Shown piece after piece: positions 7,901 to 14,022 of a stretch of 64,000 bases of DNA. The notes below the pieces were generated by a model. The model saw nothing but the letters and a program-made list of their open reading frames with translations. It had not been told where the DNA came from and ran no database searches. Origin of the DNA: Thermus tengchongensis. Lineage in GTDB: Bacteria > Deinococcota > Deinococci > Deinococcales > Thermaceae. A program made the translations under genes and the position numbers. The stretch lies in the NCBI RefSeq assembly GCF_021462405.1, contig NZ_JAKEDU010000005.1, forward strand, positions 76,353-140,352, written 5' to 3'. Position 1 is the first letter of the stretch, and every line of letters starts with the position of its first letter.

Positions 7901-10254
7901 GGCGCAACGTGGCCGTCCTCACCGTGGCCCCCACCGGCACCACCTCCATGCTCATGGGGGTTTCTAGCGGCATCGAGCCCGTCTTCAGCCCCTTCGTCTG
8001 GCGCAGGATCGGCGGGGAGTATAAGCCCCTTTTACACCCCCTCTTCGTGGAGCTCATGGAGGCCTACCCCCCGGCCCCCGGCTACGAGAAGGACGGCAAG
8101 TGGGACTGGGAGAAGGTGATCGCCGCCATCCAAGAGGACGGGCACGGCTCGGTCAAGAACCTCCCCTTCGTGCCCGAGCCCATCCGGGAAGTCTTCGAGT
8201 GTGCCCACGACATCCACCCCTTGGACCACGTGCGCATGCAGGGGGTGGTGCAGCGGGCCTTCGACGCCGAGGGCTTGGCGGCCAACAGCCTCTCCAAGTG
8301 CATTGCCAAGGGCACCCTGATCCCCACCTCCCGCGGCCTGATACCCATAGAAGACCTCGCTCCCCCTCACCCGGAGGACACCTTTGCCCCCGTGGAGGGG
8401 CTCTACACCGCCGAAGGGTACCGCATCACGGCCCATTATGCCGCCGGGAAGAAGCGGGCGGTTAGGATCCGCCTGGATAACGGGGCGGAGCTGGTGGGGG
8501 CCTGGGAAAGCCACCGGGTGCTCACCCCTAGCGGCTGGCGGCTCATGCGGGACCTGGCTCCCGGAGACGTGGTGCTGGGCAAGCTGGTACCCTCTCACGG
8601 CCCGGGCGGCGCTCCCCTTCCGCAGGATTACCCTCTGCTGATCAACGCCAAGAACCTGCCTCTTCCCGAGCGTATGTCCCCTGATCTGGCCCTCTTCCTG
8701 GGCATGATGGCCGCGGACGGGTCCACGGTGGAGAGCACGGGCTTCGTGGGCATCGCCACCAAGAGCGAGGAGGTAGAGGCGGCCTTCCGGGATGTGGTCC
8801 AGAAGCTTTTTGCGACTCAACCCAAGTGCACTTTGGACAAGCGCACCGGGGTGCGCAACCTCTACTTGACCTCCCGGCGCCTGGCCCGCTTGGTGGAGGA
8901 CTTAATCGGCAAAGGGGCCCGGAACAAGCGAACCCCCCAACAGATCCTGCAGGGCAGCCCCGAAGAGAAGCTGGCCTTCCTCAGGGGGCTCACCCTCGAC
9001 GGGTACGCCCGGCCCGACCTCGGCCTGGTGGTCTATGAGGGGCGGAGCCAGCGCTTGGCCTACGAGGCAGCGGAGCTGGCCCGCAGTTTCGGGCTGCCCA
9101 CGGTCTACCAAGGGCGCAAACGGGTGGAGGCACCGAAGGAAAGCTACTTCGTCTATTCCGCGGTGGTTTCGGGCCCCCTGCAGGACCTCATCGAGCCCAT
9201 TGAGTCCCACAAGCGGATACCCAGGGTGGAAAAGCTCTATCGGGTCTTCGTTCCTGAAACCCTGGTAGCTGCCACCCGCGTGGGCCCGGACCATCCGGGT
9301 TACGCCAACCTGAAGTCCATACGCCACCGGGGGGTTCAGGTAGCCTACAACCGAACCGCGGATCGCCTGGGGTGGCCCACGGAGGTCCTCGCCTACCGGG
9401 TGGTGGAGGTGGAAGAGGTGGGCGAGGTGGAGATGTACGACATTGAGGTGGAGGAGGTGCACAGCTATGTGGTCAACGGCATCCTCTCCCACAACACCAT
9501 CAACCTCCCCAACCAGGCCACCGTGGAGGACGTGGAGGCGGCCTACGCCGAGGCCTACCGCACGGGGTGCAAGGGGATCACCGTGTACCGGGACGGCTCG
9601 AGGGAGTTCCAGGTGCTCACGGTGAGGAAGGAAACCAAAGAGGAGCAGAAGGCCGAGCCTGTCCCCGAGGCCAAAGGGGTCCAAGCGGCAGGCCCCTCGG
9701 AGGAAGCTCCCCCCGCCCCCTCCCGGCCCGGCGGGCCGGTCTACGAGCGCCCGGGGAGGCTTCTGGGCTTCACCGACATGGTCAAGCTTCTCTCTCCGGA
9801 CGGGCAGAAGCGGAGCTTCCTGGTCACGGTGAACCTGCTGGGGGGAAGGCCCATTGAGGTCATCCTCACCTCGGGCAAGGCGGGGGACGAGGCCAACGCC
9901 GACTCCGAGGCCCTGGGCCGGGTGGTGTCCATCGCCCTGCAGTACGGCGTGCCCCCAGAAGCCTTGGTGCGCACCCTCCGGGGCATCAACGGCGGTCTTT
10001 ACGGCACCTACCAGGGCAGGCTGGTGTCCAGCAAGGCGGACCTCATCGCCGTGGCCCTGGAAACCATCCCGGAGGCCTTCAAGGGCGCACCTGCGGCCCC
10101 ACCCCCACCGGCGGTGGAACCCCTCCCAAGCCTCTCCGGAGGCAGCATCGAGCTGGCGGGCGCCAGCCAGTGCCCTTCCTGCGGGGAAAAAGCCCTGGTG
10201 CGGGAAGAAGGGTGCTGGAAGTGCCAAGTCTGCGGCTATTCCAAGTGCGGCTAA
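4933..10254 (+). CDS. nrdJ: Adenosylcobalamin-dependent (class II) ribonucleotide reductase precursor with two inteins
   Basis: The enzyme reduces ribonucleotides to deoxyribonucleotides using a B12-generated thiyl radical. The precursor has 1773 residues; removing two inteins leaves exteins of 446, 270 and 252 residues (968 in all). Extein features: the disulfide-partner Cys in NLLNCFVQG, the radical site NPCGEIPL (Cys 447 after splicing), the second redox Cys in GEPCDLGALNL, and the loop SKTINLPN. A TSCPD domain lies at about 9740-10080, and a C-terminal zinc ribbon (CPSC, CWKC, CGYSKC) probably serves in re-reduction. Start ATG 4933 has GGAGG 4 nt upstream; an earlier GTG at 4906 lacks one. 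It stands alone, with its own promoter and terminator. Both inteins must splice for activity, because they interrupt catalytic-site segments. Confidence 0.95.
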   Translation: MERYFFDDHAQAIAKRQYLQEGDGDILGMFRRVAREIAKVEKPEDRAYWEEKFYNLMASKRFSPGGRILAGAGTAHGNLLNCFVQGATENPPESFEGIMEVAKKLALVTKVGGGNGVNLDPYRSRGGRRRQTVRGVAYLSAEHKDVEDFIRGLMRPPTNPDGPKEEIALKNFVRVVYGELTPELKALAERYGVLTVKEPPQELIRVPDDMGGIIEAAKEAAHLARRGQEPHVDFSLLRPEGAPIRGSGGTSSGPVSFLFEIFDNFLEWAALGAEAAGPVATLRYVYAPVLRVVRQGGTRRGAGMATLSIEHPDLLDFLTAKDLDREKAEGDISTFNISILVPDAFMKALEEDALWPVTPIEVPGKYYPYPLEGPYTGQIPSLPEREDGAKPIPLFGGKVPARWLWHEIAWHAWATGEPGLIFVDRINALSALKGLGERYQIRSTNPCFVGSTRIPTEHGLVPIAELAEKGSFFLVTDNRAPFGGVGHPLPHTGTTVRRAAKAFFTGVKPVVRLRTREGLELTLTPDHLVLTPEGYREVGTLKPGDRVLVQSGEGLFPKEDLLPPPVLAVVRERVATAGSRSGQGREDVKAQYAHLPTRWSQELGVALGWLLGDGYLREDGVGFYFSRKDFEEVSWLPTLLQDWFGRGTLQETPFNTYHLHFNRIPAEFFQALGVKPAKATEKRVPESLFRAPREAVVGFLRGLFSADGSVQVNPRKQDATVRLASSSLGLLQDVQLLLLNLGIYGKIHRRRASGHKLLPDGRGGRRAYPVAEQYELILGGQNRDRFAEAVGFLQPEKQEKLRAFLQQRSRGSYRKPFVATVASVEPAGTAPVYDLTEPVTHSLVAGGLVCHNCGEIPLTVGEPCDLGALNLAAYVKDGEFQMAEFRKDVPTAIRFLDNVLDVNRFVLPDNEEAAKKLRRLGLGVMGLADALIKMGLPYSSEKAREKVYEIISAMREEAIRASEALAEERGPFPLYEEHQDYFQALGVKPRRNVAVLTVAPTGTTSMLMGVSSGIEPVFSPFVWRRIGGEYKPLLHPLFVELMEAYPPAPGYEKDGKWDWEKVIAAIQEDGHGSVKNLPFVPEPIREVFECAHDIHPLDHVRMQGVVQRAFDAEGLAANSLSKCIAKGTLIPTSRGLIPIEDLAPPHPEDTFAPVEGLYTAEGYRITAHYAAGKKRAVRIRLDNGAELVGAWESHRVLTPSGWRLMRDLAPGDVVLGKLVPSHGPGGAPLPQDYPLLINAKNLPLPERMSPDLALFLGMMAADGSTVESTGFVGIATKSEEVEAAFRDVVQKLFATQPKCTLDKRTGVRNLYLTSRRLARLVEDLIGKGARNKRTPQQILQGSPEEKLAFLRGLTLDGYARPDLGLVVYEGRSQRLAYEAAELARSFGLPTVYQGRKRVEAPKESYFVYSAVVSGPLQDLIEPIESHKRIPRVEKLYRVFVPETLVAATRVGPDHPGYANLKSIRHRGVQVAYNRTADRLGWPTEVLAYRVVEVEEVGEVEMYDIEVEEVHSYVVNGILSHNTINLPNQATVEDVEAAYAEAYRTGCKGITVYRDGSREFQVLTVRKETKEEQKAEPVPEAKGVQAAGPSEEAPPAPSRPGGPVYERPGRLLGFTDMVKLLSPDGQKRSFLVTVNLLGGRPIEVILTSGKAGDEANADSEALGRVVSIALQYGVPPEALVRTLRGINGGLYGTYQGRLVSSKADLIAVALETIPEAFKGAPAAPPPPAVEPLPSLSGGSIELAGASQCPSCGEKALVREEGCWKCQVCGYSKCG
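6271..7488 (+). mobile_element. Intein 1 of ribonucleotide reductase (406 residues, LAGLIDADG endonuclease)
   Basis: It begins with Cys1 in CFVGSTRIPTEHGL (block A), directly after STNP, and ends with VCHN before the extein Cys of CGEIPL. Block B is LTLTPDHLVLT. The two LAGLIDADG motifs are LGWLLGDGYL and LRGLFSADGSV, each with an acidic residue. Block F is VYDLTEPVTHSLVA. All splicing residues (Cys1, the His of block B, terminal His-Asn, +1 Cys) and both endonuclease acids are present, so it looks active. Its +1 residue is the enzyme's radical cysteine. Confidence 0.93.
8299..9495 (+). mobile_element. Intein 2 of ribonucleotide reductase (399 residues, LAGLIDADG endonuclease)
   Basis: It starts at Cys1 in CIAKGTLIPTSRGL, after NSLSK, and ends ILSHN before the extein Thr of TINLPN. 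Block B is AWESHRVLT, with His but without the usual Thr three residues before. LAGLIDADG motifs are LALFLGMMAADGST and LAFLRGLTLDGYA. Block F is MYDIEVEEVHSYVV. It is unrelated in detail to intein 1, so it was a separate invasion rather than a duplication. The +1 residue is Thr, which is allowed for splicing. Confidence 0.92.
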
Positions 10255-10260
10255 GGGTTG

Positions 10261-10289
10261 CCCTGGTGGGGGCCAAACCCCCACCGGGG
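10261..10289 (+). terminator. Hairpin after ribonucleotide reductase
   Basis: CCCTGGTGGGGG pairs with CCCCCACCGGGG (one T-G wobble) around a CCAAA loop, 6 nt after the stop codon. There is no T-tract; the next gene's -10 follows within 4 nt. Confidence 0.55.
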
Positions 10290-10292
10290 ACG

Positions 10293-10298
10293 TACACT
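10293..10298 (+). promoter_or_regulatory. -10 element of the Uma2-family gene
   Basis: TACACT ends 6 nt before ATG 10305 and sits immediately after the hairpin at 10261-10289. Confidence 0.55.
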
Positions 10299-10304
10299 AA
10301 GGGC

Positions 10305-10856
10305 ATGATCCGCACCCGGCGCTTCACGCGGAGGGAGTACCACCGCCTGGGCGAGGCGGGCATCCTTGGAGAAGACGAACGGGTGGAGCTCCTGGAGGGT
10401 AGCCTGGTGGAAATGAGCCCCATCGGTAGCCGTCATGCGGCCTGTGTGAAGAAGATCAACACCCTTTTCCACCGGGCCCTGGAAGGCCGGGCCTTGGTGG
10501 GCGTGCAGGACCCCATACGGCTTTCCGAAGACTCTGAACCCCAGCCAGACCTGGTCCTGCTACGGCCCCAGGCGGACTTCTACGCCGAGGACCACCCGGG
10601 ACCGGAAGATGTCCTCCTCCTGGTGGAGGTGGCCGAGGCCTCCTTGGCCTACGATCGGGAGGTCAAGCTTCCCCTTTACGCCCAAGCGGGTATTCCCGAA
10701 GTGTGGTTGGTCCACCTGGCCGAGAACCAGGTGGAAGTCCACCGCGGACCCCGGGAAGGGCGTTACGGGGAAACCCAAACCCTGGTTCCCGGCCAATCCC
10801 TCTCCCCACTGGCCTTCCCCGAGGTGCGGTTTAAGGTGGAGGACCTCCTGCCTTGA
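10305..10856 (+). CDS. Uma2-family (DUF820) PD-(D/E)xK-fold protein
   Basis: The 183-residue protein has the Uma2 order: FTRREYHRLGEAGIL, then ERVELLEGSLVEMSP near residue 22, PQPDLVLLRP near residue 75, LLLVEVAEASLAYDREVKLPLYA near residue 100, and VWLVHL. The conserved Glu, Asp and E-x-(A/S) residues fit a restriction-endonuclease-like nuclease fold. No partner methylase is nearby. Uma2 genes multiply in cyanobacteria and Deinococcota, and their role is unknown. Its stop overlaps the trpF start by 4 nt (TTGA), so trpF translation is coupled to it. Confidence 0.85.
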   Translation: MIRTRRFTRREYHRLGEAGILGEDERVELLEGSLVEMSPIGSRHAACVKKINTLFHRALEGRALVGVQDPIRLSEDSEPQPDLVLLRPQADFYAEDHPGPEDVLLLVEVAEASLAYDREVKLPLYAQAGIPEVWLVHLAENQVEVHRGPREGRYGETQTLVPGQSLSPLAFPEVRFKVEDLLP

Positions 10857-11467
10857 TCCGGGTGAAGATCTGCGGCCTCACCCGCCTCGAGGACGCCCTC
10901 CTGGCGGAGGCCCTGGGCGCCTACGCCCTGGGCTTCGTCCTCGCCCCGGGTTCCAAAAGGCGCATCTCCCCGGAAGCCGCCCGGAGCATCTCCACCGCCC
11001 TGGGACCCTTGGTGGTGCGGGTGGGGGTCTTCCGCGACCAGGAGCCAGAGGAGGTGCTCGCGCTCATGGAGAAGGCCCGGCTTCAGGTGGCCCAGCTCCA
11101 TGGCCAAGAGCCCCCGGAGTGGGCGGAAAGGGTGGGGCGCTTCTACCCAGTGGTCAAGGCCTTTGCCCTGGAAGGCCCGGCGAGGCCCGAGTGGGCCGAC
11201 TACCCGGCCAGCGCCCTCCTCCTGGACGGGAAGGCCCCCGGGAGCGGGGAGGGCTACCCCAGGGCCTGGGCTCTTCCCCTTTTGCAGACGGAAAAAAGGG
11301 TCATCCTGGCGGGGGGCATTACCCCGGAGAACCTGGAGGAGGTCTTGTCCCTAAGGCCCTACGCCATCGACCTGGCCAGCGGAGTGGAGGAGGCCCCTGG
11401 GGTGAAAAGCCAGGCCAAGCTCAAGGCCCTCTTCGCCCGCCTGGAAGCGTGGAAGCCAGGGGTATGA
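10853..11467 (+). CDS. trpF: Phosphoribosylanthranilate isomerase TrpF
   Basis: The enzyme isomerises N-(5'-phosphoribosyl)anthranilate in tryptophan synthesis. It is a 204-residue (beta-alpha)8 barrel. The general base Cys is in RVKICGLTR at the start, and the general acid Asp in LLLDGKAPGSGEGY near residue 125. The phosphate loop is ILAGGITPENL, and DLASGVEEAPGVKS near the end binds the second phosphate edge. TTG 10853 overlaps the Uma2 stop codon. No other trp gene is in the window, so this is a dispersed pathway gene. Confidence 0.95.
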   Translation: MIRVKICGLTRLEDALLAEALGAYALGFVLAPGSKRRISPEAARSISTALGPLVVRVGVFRDQEPEEVLALMEKARLQVAQLHGQEPPEWAERVGRFYPVVKAFALEGPARPEWADYPASALLLDGKAPGSGEGYPRAWALPLLQTEKRVILAGGITPENLEEVLSLRPYAIDLASGVEEAPGVKSQAKLKALFARLEAWKPGV

Positions 11468-11468
11468 T
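11463..11468 (+). promoter_or_regulatory. -10 element of suhB containing the trpF stop codon
   Basis: TATGAT ends 6 nt before GTG 11475. The trpF stop TGA (11465-11467) is inside it. Confidence 0.55.
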
Positions 11469-11474
11469 GGGGGC

Positions 11475-12269
11475 GTGATCGGCAGGAAGCACCCCCTCTT
11501 TCCCTACCTCGAGGCCATGCTGGAGGCCGCCCACCTGGCCCAGGGCATCCACCGCTACTACCTGGAACGGGGCTTCACCCAAGGCACCAAGTCCGGCCCC
11601 ACCGACCTGGTGACCCAGGCGGACCGGGAGGCGGAGGAGGCCATCAAGGAGCTTCTCCTCTCCCGCTTCCCCGAGGCGGGCTTCCTGGGGGAGGAGGGAG
11701 GCAGCGAGGGCGGTAAGACCCTGCGCTTCATCGTGGACCCCTTGGACGGCACGGTGAACTACGCCCACGGCTTCCCCTTCTATGGGGTTTCCCTCGCCTT
11801 GGAGGTGGAGGGACAGGTCCAGGTGGGGGTGGTGCTGGACACCAGCCGGGGGGAGGCCTTCTATGCGGTGCGGGGCGAAGGGGCCTACCTCAACGGGAGG
11901 CCCATCCGGGTCACGGAGCGGAGGGAGCTTCTGGGAAGCCTCCTCGCCACCGGGTTTCCCTACGACGTGGCCAAGGATCCGGAGAACCTCACCTATTTCC
12001 AGCGGGCCCTTTCCAAGGGGCTTCTGGTGCGGCGCCCCGGGGCTGCCGCCTTGGACCTGGTCTACGTGGCCGCAGGGCGGCTGGACGGCTTCTGGGAGGT
12101 GAAGCTCAACCCTTGGGATGTAGCTGCGGGCTGGCTCATCGTGGAGGAGGCGGGCGGTCGGGTCACGGACCTGGAGGGGAAGCCTTACCGCCTGGGCCAC
12201 CGCTACATCGTGGCCACCAACGGCCACATCCACGAGGCCCTCATCCAGACCCTCCTGGCCCAGGGCTAG
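11475..12269 (+). CDS. suhB: Inositol-1-monophosphatase family protein
   Basis: The protein is a Mg2+-dependent, Li+-sensitive-type sugar/inositol phosphatase of 264 residues. Metal ligands are visible: FLGEEGG near residue 74, IVDPLDGTVNYAHG near residue 90 (the family signature DPLDGT), and the second signature NPWDVAAGWLIVEEAGG near residue 215. The natural substrate may be inositol phosphate (Thermus makes inositol-containing solutes and lipids), fructose bisphosphate or NADP, which sequence does not settle. GTG 11475 follows the TATGAT element. Confidence 0.9.
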   Translation: MIGRKHPLFPYLEAMLEAAHLAQGIHRYYLERGFTQGTKSGPTDLVTQADREAEEAIKELLLSRFPEAGFLGEEGGSEGGKTLRFIVDPLDGTVNYAHGFPFYGVSLALEVEGQVQVGVVLDTSRGEAFYAVRGEGAYLNGRPIRVTERRELLGSLLATGFPYDVAKDPENLTYFQRALSKGLLVRRPGAAALDLVYVAAGRLDGFWEVKLNPWDVAAGWLIVEEAGGRVTDLEGKPYRLGHRYIVATNGHIHEALIQTLLAQG

Positions 12270-12270
12270 A

Positions 12271-12762
12271 ATGAAAACCGGTATGGACCTCGAGGCCAAG
12301 AAGAAAGTCCTCCGGAGCTTCACCTACGGCCTGTACATCCTGACCGCCAGGGACGGCGAGGAGTACGCCGCGGGCACGGTGAACTGGGTAACCCAAGCCT
12401 CCTTTACCCCGCCCCTCATCGTCCTGGGGGTGAAGCAGGATAGCCGCCTGCACGAGCTCATCGGGCGCACGGGAAGGCTCGCCCTCATGACCCTGGCCCA
12501 GGACCAGAAGCAGATCGCCCAGGACTTCTTCAAACCCACGGTGCGGGAGGGAAGCACCCTGAACGGCCATCCCTTTGAGCCCTCCCCCACCTTCGGCTTC
12601 CCCCTACTCACCGAGCTTCCCTACTGGCTGGAGGCCGAGGTGCGCCACATCTTTGAGGGCGGGGATCACAGCGTGGTGGTGGCGGAGGTGGTGGAGGCGG
12701 GGGTGCGCTTTGAGGCCAAGCCCCTGGTCATGTGGGATACGGGTTGGTTCTACGGGGGTTAA
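12271..12762 (+). CDS. Flavin reductase-like FMN-binding protein
   Basis: The 163-residue protein has the flavin reductase-like split-barrel pattern: LRSFTYGLYILTARDGEEYAAGTVNWVTQASFTPPLIVLGVK at the start (in order, the FMN-binding TxNWxxxxSxxPP core), then LALMTLAQDQ and the C-terminal HSVVVAEVVEAG. Such proteins bind FMN and reduce flavins or act as ferric/quinone reductases; the partner is unknown. ATG 12271 comes 1 nt after the suhB stop. ATG 12283 is an alternative, since TAGAAT (12267-12272) would then lie 10 nt upstream. Confidence 0.85.
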   Translation: MKTGMDLEAKKKVLRSFTYGLYILTARDGEEYAAGTVNWVTQASFTPPLIVLGVKQDSRLHELIGRTGRLALMTLAQDQKQIAQDFFKPTVREGSTLNGHPFEPSPTFGFPLLTELPYWLEAEVRHIFEGGDHSVVVAEVVEAGVRFEAKPLVMWDTGWFYGG

Positions 12763-12765
12763 AAT
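12760..12765 (+). promoter_or_regulatory. -10 element of the AT-rich acquired gene
   Basis: TAAAAT ends 6 nt before ATG 12772. The acquired gene thus has the same leaderless layout as native genes. Confidence 0.55.
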
Positions 12766-12771
12766 CGGTAC

Positions 12772-13590
12772 ATGCCCCTTTGCAGATACTGCGGTAAGCC
12801 CACTAAAAGTATCCTTTCTTTTGCTCACCCGGAATGTGTAGAAACCTTCAAGAAAGGCGAAAGGCAAGCACGAGACCTCTTAGCGAAGGCATTTGAGTCA
12901 TTTGACTTAGAAAAGCTGAGTATTGCACAACAGGTTGCTCAACAAGCACTCGTTGGAGAAAAGGGTTTTTCACATTTGATCTCTCAGTTTTTGCCGAAAG
13001 CCATCGAAAGGGCGCTAGAAGATCATCTTTTGACGGACGACGAGGCAACTTTTTTACACAAAGCAAATCAACTACTCACAAAAGAAGATGCGAGAAAAAT
13101 TAGTTCTGCCCTTGATCAGCTTAACAAGGCAACCATCCTTTTATATCTCAATCGTGGGAACATTCCTACTGTTTCCATACAGGGCTCGTTGCCCTTTCTA
13201 CTCCAAAAAGAAGAGCGGCCCATTTGGGTTGAAGAAAACATTGGGCTCTATGAATATAAAAGCGAAAAGGAGTATCTATCCTCAGGAACAGGCGTTTCTG
13301 TGCGCATAGCGAAGGGAGTTTACATACGGTCCTCACAATACCGCACTCGTCAAGTTATCACAAAGGAGCGCTTACACCTGGTTGACAAGGGGATTTTACT
13401 GATAACAGATAAGCATTTCTATTTTGGGGGAACGAAAAAAATACGCCGCTTCTCCCTCCACAAGATAATTGGCCTACGCCTTTATAAAGACGCAGTGGAA
13501 TTACACCTAGATGGCACCAAACCACAGGTGTGGATTGTCACCACAAATGATCCAAAATTTCTCGCAAATCTCATCAACTTTCTTCAGTAG
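12772..13590 (+). CDS. AT-rich, probably transferred gene: zinc ribbon plus PH-like domain protein
   Basis: The 272-residue product has an N-terminal metal site C4-x2-C7-x11-H19-x2-C22. A helical middle follows (about 30-125). The C-terminal region has LPFLLQKEERPIWVEEN, then GVSVRIAKGVYIRSS, and ILLITDKHFYFGG, the pattern of a widespread bacterial zinc-ribbon/PH-like (GRAM-like) family of unknown role. Base composition drops sharply: many A/T third positions, AAA/GAA/TTT/ATA codons and poly-T runs, unlike every neighbour. This indicates recent transfer from an AT-rich donor. It is convergent with the JAMM gene and overlaps it by 17 bp, and the low-GC DNA continues into that gene's last codons. 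Nothing ties it to a pathway. Confidence 0.85.
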   Translation: MPLCRYCGKPTKSILSFAHPECVETFKKGERQARDLLAKAFESFDLEKLSIAQQVAQQALVGEKGFSHLISQFLPKAIERALEDHLLTDDEATFLHKANQLLTKEDARKISSALDQLNKATILLYLNRGNIPTVSIQGSLPFLLQKEERPIWVEENIGLYEYKSEKEYLSSGTGVSVRIAKGVYIRSSQYRTRQVITKERLHLVDKGILLITDKHFYFGGTKKIRRFSLHKIIGLRLYKDAVELHLDGTKPQVWIVTTNDPKFLANLINFLQ

Positions 13591-13975
13591 ACATCTCAAT
13601 AACAAGCTGAACTTCACGTCCGTCGGGGAGTAGAAAAGCCCGTACCCCATCGATGCCGAAGATGACGTAGGGCACCCGCCAGCGGGCTTCCCGGATGTCC
13701 GTGGGGCTGGGGAAGGCGGGGCCCCGGGGGTGGGAGTGGTAGATGGCGAGGAGGGCAAGCCCCTCCCTCTCCAGCGCCTTCAAGGCCTTGAGGAGGGCCA
13801 AGGGCTCCGCCAGGTAGCCGGTAAGGGGCTCAGGGTGGGCGTTGGGCAGGGGGATAACCCGCTCCACCTCCCGCCTCCCCGCCCAAAGCCCCACCCCCTC
13901 CTTGGGCGCCTCCCGGGCCAAGTGGGCCCGGGTCGCCTCCAGAAGCCTTCTCGGGACGTAGAGCACTTGGGACAA
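13574..13975 (-). CDS. JAMM/MPN-domain metalloprotease
   Basis: The 133-residue protein has the JAMM zinc motif YHSHPRGPAFPSPTD (HxHx7Sx2D) near residue 80 and an upstream conserved Glu in the EGVGLWAGRR region. Prokaryotic stand-alone JAMM proteins cleave after the C-terminal Gly-Gly of ubiquitin-like sulfur carriers (MoaD, ThiS, TtuB). Thermus uses TtuB as a protein modifier, so desampylase-like activity is plausible but inferred. The TTG start at 13975 has AAGGAGG 6-7 nt upstream. The last dozen codons have the AT-rich composition of the adjoining foreign DNA, so the native 3' end may have been replaced. Confidence 0.87.
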   Translation of the reverse strand: MSQVLYVPRRLLEATRAHLAREAPKEGVGLWAGRREVERVIPLPNAHPEPLTGYLAEPLALLKALKALEREGLALLAIYHSHPRGPAFPSPTDIREARWRVPYVIFGIDGVRAFLLPDGREVQLVIEMSTEES

Positions 13976-13993
13976 TCGCCCCCTCCTTGGCCC

Positions 13994-13999
13994 TATACT
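13994..13999 (+). promoter_or_regulatory. -10 element of the EF-G-2 gene
   Basis: TATACT lies 23 nt before ATG 14023, giving a short leader that carries GAAGGAGGGA. Confidence 0.5.
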
Positions 14000-14022
14000 A
14001 TGGGCACCAAGAAGGAGGGAAG

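Noticed and set aside
10261-10300. Riboswitch (e.g. cobalamin) upstream or downstream of the B12-dependent reductase
   Set aside because: The leader before 4933 is only about 40 nt and the downstream hairpin is a simple stem. No B12-box-like sequence was seen.
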